The notes: a model not told the origin generated them from the sequence alone. 64,000 nucleotides of DNA from CBDCVO01 sp965223085 (GCA_965223085.1 OZ244981.1:310001-374000), one strand, 5' to 3'. Counted from the stretch's first letter, positions 8,645 through 18,216 are shown. A program made the numbers and translations.

Positions 8645-10537
8645 TTACGCCGATCGGATCTGCACGACTTTAGGCAGCTTGTCCAAACGCGCCTTGATCG
8701 ATACTTCAATCGCGCCGACGGTAAGACCGGCATCGCGCAGCATGTCCTCACGCGAACCGTGCTGAATGGCACGGTCCGGCAAACCGATATGGAGCAGTTG
8801 CGCGGTCACGGCGTGTTCATTTAAAGCCTCCGTTACGGCACCGCCGCTACCACCAGTGATCACATTTTCATCCAGCGTGACCAATAATTCGTGCTCGAGC
8901 GCGACTTCCCGTAGTAAGGTTTCGTCGAGGGGTTTAATAAACCGCATGTTTACGACGGTCGCGTCCAAGCGTTCACCGACCTCTTCCGCGATCCCCACGA
9001 GGGTACCGAAAGCGAGCAACGCAACTTTGCTGCCCTCGCGACGAACCTCCGCTTTACCGAACGGCAGCGCAGCCATGTCTTCGACAATCGCAACGCCGGG
9101 GCCCGTACCACGAGGATAACGCACGGCCGCAGGACCGTCGCGCATGAAACCTGTATAGAGCATCTGCCGACATTCGTTTTCGTCGGCGGGTGCCATGAGT
9201 ACCATATTCGGTAAGCAGCGCAGGAAAGTAACGTCGTAGCTGCCATTATGAGTGGGCCCATCGGCACCGACTAAACCGGCGCGATCAAGCGCGAACAATA
9301 CCGGCAGGTTTTGCAACGCGACGTCGTGCAATATTTGGTCATAGGCACGTTGTGCAAACGTCGAATAGATCGCGACGACCGGTTTGAGTCCATCGCAGGC
9401 CATGCCCGCGGCCACGGCAACCGCGTGTTGCTCGGCGATCGCCACATCGAAATAGCGCTCGGGAAATTCCTGCTCAAAACGCACCAGATCTGAGCCTTCT
9501 CGCATCGCCGGCGTAATCGCGACCAAACGTTTATCGCGAGCAGCCATATCGCAAACCCAACGACCAAAAACTTGGCTATAGGTGGGGTTGGCGGCTTTCT
9601 TCGTCGCCGCGACGATCCCTTTATTGGGATCGAAAGGCGAGACCCCGTGGTATTTCACCGGGTCGTCCTCGGCCGGACGATAGCCTTTGCCTTTGCGTGT
9701 AACGATGTGCAATAGCTGGGGACCGCCCAATTCCTTGATGTTGCGTAAAGTGCTAATCAACGTTGGTAAATGATGGCCATCCACAGGCCCAATGTAATTA
9801 AAACCAAATTCCTCAAACAGCGTGCCGGGAACGATTAATCCTTTCACGTGTTCTTCTGCGCGGCGGGCGAGCTCGGAGACGCTGGGCATCTGCGCGAGGA
9901 CTCTTTTGCCACCCCGACGCACCGTCGTATAAATCTTGCCGGACAGCAGTTGTGCAAAACGATTCGACAACGCACCCACGTTTGGTGAAATGGACATATT
10001 GTTGTCGTTTAAAATGACTAACAAATTCGCGCCGATATCACCGGCGTGATTGAGGGCCTCAAAGGCGAGGCCGGCGGTCATGCCACCATCACCTATCACG
10101 GCGACCGCGCGCTGCTCGGAACCAGACATTTTTGCCGCGATCGCCATACCCAATGCGGCGCTGATCGAGGTGCTCGAATGACCAACCCCGAAGCTGTCGT
10201 ATTCGCTCTCGTCGCGTTTTGGAAACGGTGCGATACCGCCCCATTGACGCACGGTGTGCATACGGTCCTTGCGGCCGGTGAGTATTTTATGCGGGTAGGC
10301 TTGGTGCCCCACGTCCCAAACGATGCGGTCGTCGGGCGTGTTGTAGAGATAGTGCAGGGCAATGGTGAGCTCTATCGTGCCAAGTCCGGCGGCGAAATGA
10401 CCGCCGCTTTGACTGACAGAACTCAATAGAAACGCGCGCAGTTCGTCGGCCACAGTACCCAATGACGCCTCTGGTAATTGCCTTAGATCGTGCGGGGTTT
10501 TGATTTTATCCAGGAGCGGGAAAGTATCAGCGTTCAT
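8645..10537 (-). CDS. dxs: 1-Deoxy-D-xylulose-5-phosphate synthase
   Basis: Full-length 630-aa Dxs. The thiamine-diphosphate motif GDGGMTAGLAFEALNHAG starts at residue 149 with the metal-binding Asn at 178-180 (LNDNN). The conserved H47 of SGGHFAAGLG is present, as is the transketolase C-terminal domain. It condenses pyruvate and glyceraldehyde 3-phosphate, the first step of the MEP isoprenoid pathway. dxs copies are often found in hopanoid loci, where they raise isoprenoid supply for squalene. It lies between the phosphonate genes and hpnH and diverges from hpnH across about 220 bp. ispG of the same pathway is at 56.3 kb. Confidence 0.97.
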   Translation of the reverse strand: MNADTFPLLDKIKTPHDLRQLPEASLGTVADELRAFLLSSVSQSGGHFAAGLGTIELTIALHYLYNTPDDRIVWDVGHQAYPHKILTGRKDRMHTVRQWGGIAPFPKRDESEYDSFGVGHSSTSISAALGMAIAAKMSGSEQRAVAVIGDGGMTAGLAFEALNHAGDIGANLLVILNDNNMSISPNVGALSNRFAQLLSGKIYTTVRRGGKRVLAQMPSVSELARRAEEHVKGLIVPGTLFEEFGFNYIGPVDGHHLPTLISTLRNIKELGGPQLLHIVTRKGKGYRPAEDDPVKYHGVSPFDPNKGIVAATKKAANPTYSQVFGRWVCDMAARDKRLVAITPAMREGSDLVRFEQEFPERYFDVAIAEQHAVAVAAGMACDGLKPVVAIYSTFAQRAYDQILHDVALQNLPVLFALDRAGLVGADGPTHNGSYDVTFLRCLPNMVLMAPADENECRQMLYTGFMRDGPAAVRYPRGTGPGVAIVEDMAALPFGKAEVRREGSKVALLAFGTLVGIAEEVGERLDATVVNMRFIKPLDETLLREVALEHELLVTLDENVITGGSGGAVTEALNEHAVTAQLLHIGLPDRAIQHGSREDMLRDAGLTVGAIEVSIKARLDKLPKVVQIRSA

Positions 10538-10645
10538 GCCATCGGTCAGCGTTTCAAATTAACCACAACGTTGGTCTTTTGCATTATGGATAGGCGTCTG
10601 TGGGCTTGCAAGGTAGGGCCATGAGAATCGCTAGTATCCCGCCAG

Positions 10646-10658
10646 CAGGGGTCGGACC
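10646..10658 (+). repeat. CAGGGGTCGGACC dispersed repeat, copy in the dxs-hpnH gap
   Basis: The 13-bp sequence lies in the divergent region between dxs and hpnH. It matches the copy at 23386-23398 exactly and the inverted copy at 23795-23806 apart from one G. The repeated occurrence of an identical GC-rich 13-mer in intergenic DNA suggests a REP-like element rather than a promoter part. Confidence 0.5.
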
Positions 10659-10760
10659 TGTACATTGTTGACGCGTTACAGTATTGTGACGGAAACGGCC
10701 GTCAACATCGCAATCGTTTGATAGTTAGACGTTTTCTTCGACTTTCCTTAGGGGCACTAT

Positions 10761-11894
10761 ATGGGAGTTCCGCTACTGCAGCAATATCGGGTGGGACGCT
10801 ATATTCTCACGCAGAAGCTTAAGCGCCGCGAAAAATACCCGCTCGTTTTGATGCTGGAACCGTTGTTCCGATGCAACCTCGCGTGCTCAGGTTGCGGCAA
10901 GATCGACTACCCCGAGAATATTCTCGACCAACGCTTGAGTGTCGAGGATTGCCTGCAAGCGGTCGACGAATGCGAGGCGCCGATCGTCTCTATTGCGGGT
11001 GGTGAGCCGCTCATCCACAAAGACATGCGCGCGATTGTCGAGGAGTTTATCGCGCGCAAAAAATTCGTCTATTTGTGCACTAATGCTTTATTGCTTGAAC
11101 GCCGTATGGCGGATTACACGCCCTCACCGTATTTGACGTTTTCAATTCACCTCGACGGTAATCGCAAACGCCATGACGCGTCAGTATGCCGTGACGGTGT
11201 CTACGACAAATGCGTGGAAGTTATTCGCAAAGCCTTGCGAGGCGGCTTTCGGGTAACGGTAAACTGCACTTTGTTCCAGGGCGAAGCTGCCGGGGAAGTC
11301 GCAGAATTTATGGACGAGATGATGCATCTGGGCGTCGAAGGCGTAACGATTTCCCCGGGCTACAGCTATGAACGTGCGCCACGGCAGGATGTTTTTCTCA
11401 AACGCACGGGCAGCAAGCAACTGTTTCGCGATATTTTCAAACGGGGACGCAACTGCGGCTGGCGATTTAATCAATCGTCACTTTATTTGGATTTCCTTGC
11501 CGGCAATCAAACGTACCACTGTACCCCCTGGGGCAATCCGACACGCAATGTCTTTGGCTGGCAAAAACCTTGCTACCTGCTCGTCGGCGAGGGCTACGCA
11601 AAGAGTTTCACGGCGCTCGTTGAAGAGACGGATTGGTCTCAATACGGCACCGGAGTCAACCCAAAATGTGCCGACTGCATGGTGCACTCGGGTTACGAAG
11701 CGACCGCCGTCAACGATACGTTTCGCCACCCGTTAAAAGCGCTCGTGACGGCGCTCAGAGGGCCCCGAACCAGCGGACCCATGGCACCGGAAGTACCCTT
11801 CCGATATGACGACGAACCGGTATGTAAACCGCAGCTCGTGGCACAACGCGAGACTAAGAAGTCAGCCAGCAATTCCGATAAACGCGTCGCTTAG
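10761..11894 (+). CDS. hpnH: Adenosyl-hopene transferase HpnH, radical SAM
   Basis: Radical SAM protein of 377 aa with the [4Fe-4S] motif C38-x3-C42-x2-C45 (CNLACSGC) and the GGEP box in IAGGEPLIHKD. The N-terminal MGVPLLQQYRVGRYILTQKL and a late Cys cluster (KCADCMVHSG) are typical of HpnH. The enzyme adds 5'-deoxyadenosine to diploptene, the first step of C35 extended hopanoids. The ATG is preceded by AGGGG at 7 bp spacing. The C-terminal tail after about residue 335 is polar and variable. hpnB starts 56 bp downstream. No hpnG or hpnO is in view. Confidence 0.95.
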   Translation: MGVPLLQQYRVGRYILTQKLKRREKYPLVLMLEPLFRCNLACSGCGKIDYPENILDQRLSVEDCLQAVDECEAPIVSIAGGEPLIHKDMRAIVEEFIARKKFVYLCTNALLLERRMADYTPSPYLTFSIHLDGNRKRHDASVCRDGVYDKCVEVIRKALRGGFRVTVNCTLFQGEAAGEVAEFMDEMMHLGVEGVTISPGYSYERAPRQDVFLKRTGSKQLFRDIFKRGRNCGWRFNQSSLYLDFLAGNQTYHCTPWGNPTRNVFGWQKPCYLLVGEGYAKSFTALVEETDWSQYGTGVNPKCADCMVHSGYEATAVNDTFRHPLKALVTALRGPRTSGPMAPEVPFRYDDEPVCKPQLVAQRETKKSASNSDKRVA

Positions 11895-11950
11895 TTGCCG
11901 CCAAGGCCCGCGGAAACGCGCCCGGCCAGCGTCGCGATGAGGCCCTGAAC

Positions 11951-13078
11951 ATGCTCAGTGTCGCGTGCGCATGTGCTGCGTTGCTCTGGTTGGCGGTGAT
12001 CGCGCTGCCGTGGCGCCCCTGGGCGATAACAGAAACTATCGAGGCCGATCGGCGTAGCGCGCGCGCGCTACGATCGATTACCGCGCTGATCCCCGCGCGC
12101 AACGAAGCACACCATATCGTGCACACACTGCGCGCCTTAACACGACAGGGCGAGCTCGCGAGAATAGTTTTGGTCGACGATGAAAGCGCGGACGATACCC
12201 GCCAGGTTGCCGCTGGGTGCCACCTAACAAATTTGAAAATCGTCGCCGGCGGCGAGCTTCCTAGCGGGTGGAGCGGCAAGATGTGGGCGCTGGAACAAGG
12301 TCTAAGCCACGTTGAAACCGAACACCTATTGTTGTTAGATGCGGATATAGTCTTGGATGCCGGGACCGTTGCTACACTGTTGGATAAGCTCGAAGACGAA
12401 CATCGTGATCTCGTCTCGGTAATGGCAAAACTGCCGCTGCAGAGCATTTGGGAGCGTCTCCTCCTACCGCCTTTCATCTACTTTTTCAAACTGCTGTACC
12501 CCTTTGCACTAGCCAACCGAGCCGGTAGTCGCGTCGCCGCGGCCGCCGGTGGGTGCATCTTAGTAAAGACCAAGACCTTACGCGCCGTCGGCGGTTTTAA
12601 GGCACTTAAAGATGCCCTCATCGACGATTGCACCCTTGCTAAGAAAGTAAAAGATGCGGGCGGCGCGACCTGGATAGGCTTATCGCACAACGTTCGCGCC
12701 AACCGTACCTATACTGCTGTGGCCGATATTTGGAACATGGTTGCCCGGACAGCGTTTACGCAACTACGTTATTCTGGGACATTGTTAATGTGCTGCTCAG
12801 CTTTGCTCGCATTGAACTTCATCGTCCCCATATTAGGATTAGGGGCTGAACATGGCTGGGCCCGAGCTTGCGCGGGTGCCGCGCTGCTGCTGATGAGCGT
12901 CTCTTATCTCCCTGTCGTACGCTACTACGACCTACCACATTTTTGGGTCGTGAGTTTGCCGCTTGCGGCGGTTCTGTACCTGCTTATGACCTGGACGTCA
13001 GCGTGGCGTTTCTACCGCGGCGAGCGTTCGCGCTGGAAAGGGCGCGTCTACAGTCGAAAAAAACCGATCTCACACTGA
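11951..13078 (+). CDS. hpnB: Hopanoid-associated glycosyltransferase HpnB
   Basis: GT2-type glycosyltransferase of 375 aa with an N-terminal membrane segment and two to three C-terminal ones (about residues 270-350). The catalytic domain shows LIPARNEAHHI, a nucleotide-binding VDDESADDT and a DxD-type metal motif in LLLLDADIVLD; a late acidic motif is DALIDDCTLAKKV. HpnB is a glycosyltransferase found in hopanoid loci, thought to act on hopanoid side chains; I infer the same role from its position between hpnH and hpnM. The start at 11951 gives a clean N-terminal hydrophobic segment. Confidence 0.9.
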   Translation: MLSVACACAALLWLAVIALPWRPWAITETIEADRRSARALRSITALIPARNEAHHIVHTLRALTRQGELARIVLVDDESADDTRQVAAGCHLTNLKIVAGGELPSGWSGKMWALEQGLSHVETEHLLLLDADIVLDAGTVATLLDKLEDEHRDLVSVMAKLPLQSIWERLLLPPFIYFFKLLYPFALANRAGSRVAAAAGGCILVKTKTLRAVGGFKALKDALIDDCTLAKKVKDAGGATWIGLSHNVRANRTYTAVADIWNMVARTAFTQLRYSGTLLMCCSALLALNFIVPILGLGAEHGWARACAGAALLLMSVSYLPVVRYYDLPHFWVVSLPLAAVLYLLMTWTSAWRFYRGERSRWKGRVYSRKKPISH

Positions 13079-13120
13079 ACTTTGGGCGCTACACGGTATC
13101 AATTGAACTAGAGCCGGTTG

Positions 13121-13744
13121 ATGAGGAAATGCAGGATGGCGCAGCTATTGAGTTTACTAATTTTATCCCTTGCCTTGACCACTTCTCCGCTGGTGATAGC
13201 AAACGATGAAGAACAAGCGGCGGCGGTGGTGGAAAATTTGCATGCTGCTTTGTTGCAGACCATGAGTCAGGCCGATGAACTAGGTTATCGCGGTCGCTAC
13301 ACGCAGTTAGATCCGATTTTGAACGAAGCCTTTGATTTCGACACCATTGCCCGTATCGCCGCGGGCCGCCACTGGAAAGATGTCACGCCACAAGACAAAG
13401 CAGCGTTCCTAGATGCATTTAAGCGCCTGAGCGTCGCGACTTATGCCGTTCGTTTCAGCGGTTTCTCCGGTGAACGTTTCGAGACCGTCGGCGTCGAGGC
13501 GAAGCGTGGTAACCAGCTCGTTAAAACCGCTCTGCTAAAAGAAGACGGCGCTAGCGTATCGCTTGACTATCTACTGCACAACAAGGACGGAAATTGGCAG
13601 ATCGTGAACGTCATTGCGGAAGGTGTCTCCGATTTATCACTGAAACGGGCCGATTACACCGCGGTCATTGCGCACGATGGTATGCAGACACTGGTTGCCA
13701 AACTGAACGAAAAAACTGCATCATACGGGGGCGTACCTGAGTAA
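13121..13744 (+). CDS. hpnM: HpnM, MlaC/Ttg2D-like periplasmic lipid-binding protein
   Basis: About 207 aa with an N-terminal signal peptide (basic MRKCR then a leucine-rich core ending near VIANDEE). The mature part has the MlaC/Ttg2 toluene-tolerance fold signature: DFDTIARIAAGRHWKD, TPQDKAAFLDAFKRL and a C-terminal DLSLKRADYTAVI. MlaC proteins ferry lipids between MlaA at the outer membrane and the inner-membrane MlaFEDB transporter; HpnM is the hopanoid-locus version. I chose the ATG at 13121 for its basic n-region; the ATG at 13136 has a better spaced GAGGA but would lose those charges. The following mlaA gene, about 200 bp on, is a plausible functional partner. Confidence 0.88.
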   Translation: MRKCRMAQLLSLLILSLALTTSPLVIANDEEQAAAVVENLHAALLQTMSQADELGYRGRYTQLDPILNEAFDFDTIARIAAGRHWKDVTPQDKAAFLDAFKRLSVATYAVRFSGFSGERFETVGVEAKRGNQLVKTALLKEDGASVSLDYLLHNKDGNWQIVNVIAEGVSDLSLKRADYTAVIAHDGMQTLVAKLNEKTASYGGVPE

Positions 13745-13949
13745 GCGGCGCCGTTGCCGGATGCGGGTATTGCGGACACTGCCCAAAGAAGCAATAAAAT
13801 TGGAAAATAGGGCGAACTTGCGAAAATCGATTTAGCCCGCGTAGGTAGCTCTCAACACGCTTCAGAGGGAGTCTTGTTGAAAGCAAACTGGCCGCTAAAT
13901 ACTGTTCGTGAGAACCCCAGAAACTAAATACTCAGCGGACAATGGAACA

Positions 13950-14696
13950 ATGCAGAGCTTACTAAGGATCCTGGCGCCGACAGCGGCCATCGTGATTATA
14001 GCGGGATGCGCTTCGGCGCCAAAAAATGACGGCGGCGACCCCCATCAAGGCATGAATCGAGCATTTTATGACTTCAACGACACAATCGACCGGAAATTCT
14101 TCAAACCGGTGGCCGAAGGTTACGTGAAAGTCACCCCTGAGCCAGTACGCGGCGGGGTCACGAACTTTTTCAGCAACGCGACTTATTTGAATACGGTCGC
14201 GAACAATCTGTTGCAAGGGAAATTCGGTGCTTTTTTCAATGACTCGAGTCGTTTTGTCATCAATAGCACGATCGGCCTAGGGGGTTTATTCGATCCCGCA
14301 AAAGAGATGGGATTGACCTCGAACGATGAGGATTTCGGTCAAACCCTGGGCACTTGGGGAGCGGGAGAAGGCGCCTATTTGGTGCTCCCGTTCCTAGGTC
14401 CAAATTCATACCGCGACGTACCCGGCGTTGCGGTCGCGTCGCTATTGAACCCGATAAGTTATTTAAATCCTATCGTCACGATCCCCGTGGGCGTGCTCAG
14501 CGCGATCAATACCCGCGCCAATTTGCTGGAAGCGAGCAATATCCGCGATCAAGCGGCGCTCGACCCTTACACTTTTGTACGTGAAGCCTATCGCCAACAA
14601 CGCGACTACAAGATCTATGATGGTAACCCACCCGGGGACAACTTCGACGAATATTTGGAATCGGAAAGTGACGGCGCCATTTTGAAGATTTACTAA
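13950..14696 (+). CDS. mlaA: MlaA/VacJ family outer-membrane lipoprotein
   Basis: Lipoprotein of about 248 aa from the ATG at 13950. A lipobox IIAGC ends the signal sequence near residue 22. The MlaA family is recognised by DPHQGMNRAFYDFNDTIDR, FFNDSSRFVINSTIGLGG and GAYLVLPFLGPNSYRD. MlaA removes misplaced phospholipids from the outer leaflet of the outer membrane and passes them to MlaC. The frame stays open to a GTG at 13908, which would put a polar stretch ahead of the signal peptide and is unlikely. Next to hpnM it may form a hopanoid- or phosphonolipid-trafficking pair. No mlaBDEF genes are in the window. Confidence 0.93.
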   Translation: MQSLLRILAPTAAIVIIAGCASAPKNDGGDPHQGMNRAFYDFNDTIDRKFFKPVAEGYVKVTPEPVRGGVTNFFSNATYLNTVANNLLQGKFGAFFNDSSRFVINSTIGLGGLFDPAKEMGLTSNDEDFGQTLGTWGAGEGAYLVLPFLGPNSYRDVPGVAVASLLNPISYLNPIVTIPVGVLSAINTRANLLEASNIRDQAALDPYTFVREAYRQQRDYKIYDGNPPGDNFDEYLESESDGAILKIY

Positions 14697-14782
14697 CTAA
14701 GATCTATTGTGCCCCGGCGGGGATGTGCAATATCCGCACTAAGCGTCCTAGCGCGAACTTAAACCGCATCCTGCGAGCCGTT

Positions 14783-16000
14783 TCATCGCGCACTTAGCAG
14801 CTCGTCGACGAGTTCCACCCAATGGCGTACCGGTCGTTGGCTGGCACGTGCCAAATGTAGTTGGCAACCGATATTCGCAGTGACAATCTCCTCCGCATCG
14901 GTGGCTTCGAGCGCTGCGATTTTATTTTCTAACAGTTGCTCTGACAGCTCCGCTTGCAATAAAGCGTAGGTGCCAGCGGATCCGCAACACGCCTGCGGGC
15001 CGCGGTAACTCAACTCGCAGCCGAGCTTCTCCAGACACGCCTCCACCGCTTCACCGCGGTGCAAAACATGCAGCAAGGTGCACGGTGCTTGAAAAGCGAC
15101 CTTGCGCTGGCGCAGCGGTGATGGCACCTCATCCAGCGTGCCCGGAATTAACTCACTGGCATCTCGCGTTACGCGTGTCACCCACGCGGCGCGCTCGGCA
15201 TAATCAGGATCATCGGCGAGGAGCTCGCCGTAGTCTTTCAACATCGCGCTGCAAGCAGAGGCAGTGCAAAAAATTCCTTCAACATCACCGAGTGCCGGCG
15301 ACGTCCAGGCATCGATATTCGCACGCATGATCGTGCGCGTCTCAGCTGCGTTACCGAGGTGATGCGGAAGCGCACCACAGCATCCGCCCGCGGGCGCGCG
15401 CAGCAGCGAGATCCCAACGCGGTCGAGGACCCGCGCGGCGGCGGCGTTGACCGCCGGTGTAGCGAGCGCCTGCACGCAACCTTCTAAGGTAACGAGGCGC
15501 CGCGCGTGGCGTACGCGAGGCCAATCTTGCGCGTCACCGCGCGGCGGGATTTGAGACCGCAGACGCGCTGGCGCGAGCCAACGTCCCCACTGCGCCAAAC
15601 GTAAGCCTGCGGCAAAGCGTCTCGGATGGGGCACGATCTTAAGTAATAGCCAACGTATGAGCGCCGCACGCCGCGTCCGCGCCATGCGCGAGTTTAAGCG
15701 CGGGCGCACAAAATCAAGCAAACGCGCGTAGCGCACCCCTGAGGGACAAGTCGATTCACAGGCGCGACAAGTCAGGCAGCGATCGAGGTGCGTTTGCACG
15801 GTCGCGGCCGCGGGTTCGCCTTCGAGCAAGGACTTAATCAAATAGATGCGTCCTCGCGGACCGTCGCACTCGTCGCCAGTCAGTGCGTAGGTAGGGCACA
15901 CCGCGTTGCAAAAACCACAGTGCACGCAAGCGCGCAAAATGCCGTCGGCTTCACCGGCACCGGGCACAGCTGACCAACTAGCACTGAGCTTCGCACGCAT
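14783..16000 (-). CDS. glcF: Glycolate oxidase iron-sulfur subunit GlcF
   Basis: 405-aa protein with two ferredoxin-like [4Fe-4S] motifs at the N-terminus (C25-x2-C28-x2-C31-x3-C35 and CLTCRACESTCP around 75-86) followed by two CCG domains: GGCCGALPHHLG in the middle and ACCGSAGTYALLQ near the C-terminus. GlcF hands electrons from the GlcD/GlcE flavin subunits to the membrane. It follows glcE after 3 bp in the aroC-glcE-glcF run. No glcD lies within this window; it may be elsewhere. Lactate or glycerol-3-phosphate oxidases share CCG domains, but the pairing with GlcE supports glycolate oxidase. Confidence 0.93.
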   Translation of the reverse strand: MRAKLSASWSAVPGAGEADGILRACVHCGFCNAVCPTYALTGDECDGPRGRIYLIKSLLEGEPAAATVQTHLDRCLTCRACESTCPSGVRYARLLDFVRPRLNSRMARTRRAALIRWLLLKIVPHPRRFAAGLRLAQWGRWLAPARLRSQIPPRGDAQDWPRVRHARRLVTLEGCVQALATPAVNAAAARVLDRVGISLLRAPAGGCCGALPHHLGNAAETRTIMRANIDAWTSPALGDVEGIFCTASACSAMLKDYGELLADDPDYAERAAWVTRVTRDASELIPGTLDEVPSPLRQRKVAFQAPCTLLHVLHRGEAVEACLEKLGCELSYRGPQACCGSAGTYALLQAELSEQLLENKIAALEATDAEEIVTANIGCQLHLARASQRPVRHWVELVDELLSAR

Positions 16001-16003
16001 CTG

Positions 16004-17098
16004 TTATAGCTCCGGGTGCATGCGACCCACGTTGAAAATACCGTGCGGGTCGAACACCCGCTTGAGCCGCTGATGCAGCGCCAAGATCGCCGGCTGCAGC
16101 GGTGTTGACTCATATTTATCTTGCTCGAAATAGGCTTGCGCCCAGCCACCATGGGCACCAGCAACGGCGCGGATCTCGGCCGGTTCTTGCTCGCTGATAA
16201 GCCAACGTTGCGCACCCCCCCAATCATAAAAACAGGCGTCCGCCAATGGCAACGGCGGACTCGCCGGCGGCACCGATAAACGCCATAACCGCCCGGCTCG
16301 CGCGAACCACGGTAAATCATGTTCGCGCAAGGCCTGCCACCAATCGAGGACGGTGCTCGTATCATCAGGTTTAGTGGCTTCAATCGCGGCCGTTACCGCG
16401 GCCTCGGCACCGGAGAAGCGCGCGCGCAATAAACTGCCATCCCACGCCAGTCCGGACAACGGTAGCGGTTGTCCTTGCAGGGCGGTCATACGCGCCACAG
16501 CCGGCGCTTCGTCGAGCTGCCAGCTCACGCTGCACTCGGCCCGGGGTACCGGTACTACGCGTAGCGAGAGCGTCAAGATCGGGCCTAAAATGCCCCACGA
16601 ACCCGCCAACAAGCGGGAGATATCGTAGCCCGCGACATTTTTGATGACTTGGCCACCAAAGCGCAGGAACTCACCGCGACCGTCAACCAAAGTCGCGCCT
16701 AATACCACATCGCGAACCGCGCCAGCATAGGGGCGACGCGGGCCGGAGATGCCCGCCGCGACCATACCACCAAGGGTCGCACGCCCGCCAAAATGGGGGG
16801 CTTCAAAGCCAAACATCTGACCTTCGGCTGCGAGTACCTGCTCGACATCCACGACGGGCGTGCCCGCAAATGCCGTGATCACTTGCTCCGCTGGTTCGTA
16901 GCTGATCACACCGCGATAGGGCGATAGATCGAAAGGGTTTCCCGATGCGCGCGTGCCCAGATGTGACTTCGTCTCCCGACCGTGCAACAGCAAGGGTTCG
17001 TGGGCCTTAGCCGCGGTACGAATACGCGCACACAAACGCTTAGCGTAGGCGGTTAGCAGCGGCCCGGCGCTACGCTCGGCGGCGAGACCGTCTCTCAC
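16004..17098 (-). CDS. glcE: Glycolate oxidase FAD-binding subunit GlcE
   Basis: FAD-linked oxidase subunit of 364 aa. The FAD_binding_4 fold is seen in GGRATLGGMVAAGISGPRRP and in the VIKNVAGYDISRLLAGSWG segment, both characteristic of GlcE. GlcE works with GlcD and GlcF to oxidise glycolate to glyoxylate. The GTG start at 17098 overlaps the aroC stop (GTGA), so translation is coupled to chorismate synthase; glcF follows after 3 bp. It is somewhat longer at the N-terminus than needed before the flavin fold, but no better start stands out. Confidence 0.93.
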   Translation of the reverse strand: MRDGLAAERSAGPLLTAYAKRLCARIRTAAKAHEPLLLHGRETKSHLGTRASGNPFDLSPYRGVISYEPAEQVITAFAGTPVVDVEQVLAAEGQMFGFEAPHFGGRATLGGMVAAGISGPRRPYAGAVRDVVLGATLVDGRGEFLRFGGQVIKNVAGYDISRLLAGSWGILGPILTLSLRVVPVPRAECSVSWQLDEAPAVARMTALQGQPLPLSGLAWDGSLLRARFSGAEAAVTAAIEATKPDDTSTVLDWWQALREHDLPWFARAGRLWRLSVPPASPPLPLADACFYDWGGAQRWLISEQEPAEIRAVAGAHGGWAQAYFEQDKYESTPLQPAILALHQRLKRVFDPHGIFNVGRMHPEL

Positions 17099-18216
17099 TC
17101 GTCTGACTCAAGTAACACATCCGCGGGTGCCGCAATGTGCGGTGTTCCCGGCGCCACACCGGCATTCTGCGCCCGCTGTCGCAGTAGATGATCCATTAGT
17201 ACCAGCGCCAGCATGGCTTCAGCGATCGGTACCGCGCGCAGACCGACGCAAGGATCATGGCGCCCCAGCGTTTCAATTTCCGTGGCCTCGCCGGTAACGT
17301 CGACAGTGCGACCGGCGAGACGCAAACTCGACGTTGGTTTTAGCGCAATCGACACCACGATATCTTGACCGGTCGAAATACCACCGAGCACACCGCCCGC
17401 GTCATTGCTCAGAAAGCCGGACGCCACTATTTCATCGCGATGTTGCGTGCCGCGTTGCGCAACAGCAGCGAAACCCGCGCCGATTTCGACACCCTTTACG
17501 GCATTGATCCCCATCATCGCTTTCGCGATGTCAGCATCGAGCCGATCAAAGACGGGTTCGCCCAAACCCGGCGGTACGCCCTGTGCCACAACATCGACAC
17601 GTGCACCGATCGAGTCCCCTTCCTTGCGCAACGCGTCCATATACGCTTCGAGTGTCGCGATTTTGCTCGGCGCGGCGCAAAAAAATGGATTGTCGTCGAC
17701 GCCCTCCCACGACTCGAAATCCAGTACGATCGGACCGAGTTGCGCGACATAACCGCGCACCTCGACGCCGCCGTGCTCACGCAAATATTTCTTCGCGATC
17801 GCGCCCGCGGCCACCCGCACACAGGTCTCCCGCGCGGAAGCGCGCCCACCACCGCGGTGATCGCGCCGTCCGTATTTCTGCAAATACGCATAGTCCGCAT
17901 GCCCAGGGCGCAATTTATGCGCGATTTTCGCGTAGTCTTTTGGTTTCTGATCGGTGTTCTCGATCAAAAATCCGATCGGTGTCCCCGTCGTACAACCTGC
18001 ATAGATCCCCGACAATAAACGCACCGCATCGGCTTCGCGTCGTTGCGTGGTATGCCGGGAACGTCCCGGCTTGCGACGATCGAGATCGTGTTGCAGATCC
18101 GCCTCGGCCAGTGCCAAACCCGGCGGACAACCGTCGACGATACCGACATAGCCCGGGCCATGGCTCTCGCCGGCGCTGGTAACGGTGAACAATAAACCAA
18201 AAGTATTTCCCGACAT
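17095..18216 (-). CDS. aroC: Chorismate synthase
   Basis: Full-length 373-aa AroC. Signatures run in order: GESHGPGYVGIVDGCPPG near the N-terminus, RPGHADYAYLQKYG at about 105-120, and RDHRGGGRASARET just after. The enzyme makes chorismate from 5-enolpyruvylshikimate 3-phosphate using reduced FMN and feeds aromatic amino acid and quinone synthesis. It is the first gene of a run with glcE and glcF, sharing a 4-bp overlap with glcE; there is no evident metabolic link. The start at 18216 (ATG, MSGNTFGLLF) is the family norm. Confidence 0.98.
   Translation of the reverse strand: MSGNTFGLLFTVTSAGESHGPGYVGIVDGCPPGLALAEADLQHDLDRRKPGRSRHTTQRREADAVRLLSGIYAGCTTGTPIGFLIENTDQKPKDYAKIAHKLRPGHADYAYLQKYGRRDHRGGGRASARETCVRVAAGAIAKKYLREHGGVEVRGYVAQLGPIVLDFESWEGVDDNPFFCAAPSKIATLEAYMDALRKEGDSIGARVDVVAQGVPPGLGEPVFDRLDADIAKAMMGINAVKGVEIGAGFAAVAQRGTQHRDEIVASGFLSNDAGGVLGGISTGQDIVVSIALKPTSSLRLAGRTVDVTGEATEIETLGRHDPCVGLRAVPIAEAMLALVLMDHLLRQRAQNAGVAPGTPHIAAPADVLLESDE

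Noticed and set aside
17365..18018. 217-codon plus-strand open frame inside aroC
   Set aside because: It is antisense to a textbook chorismate synthase, has no ribosome binding site and its translation is Arg/His-rich shadow sequence.
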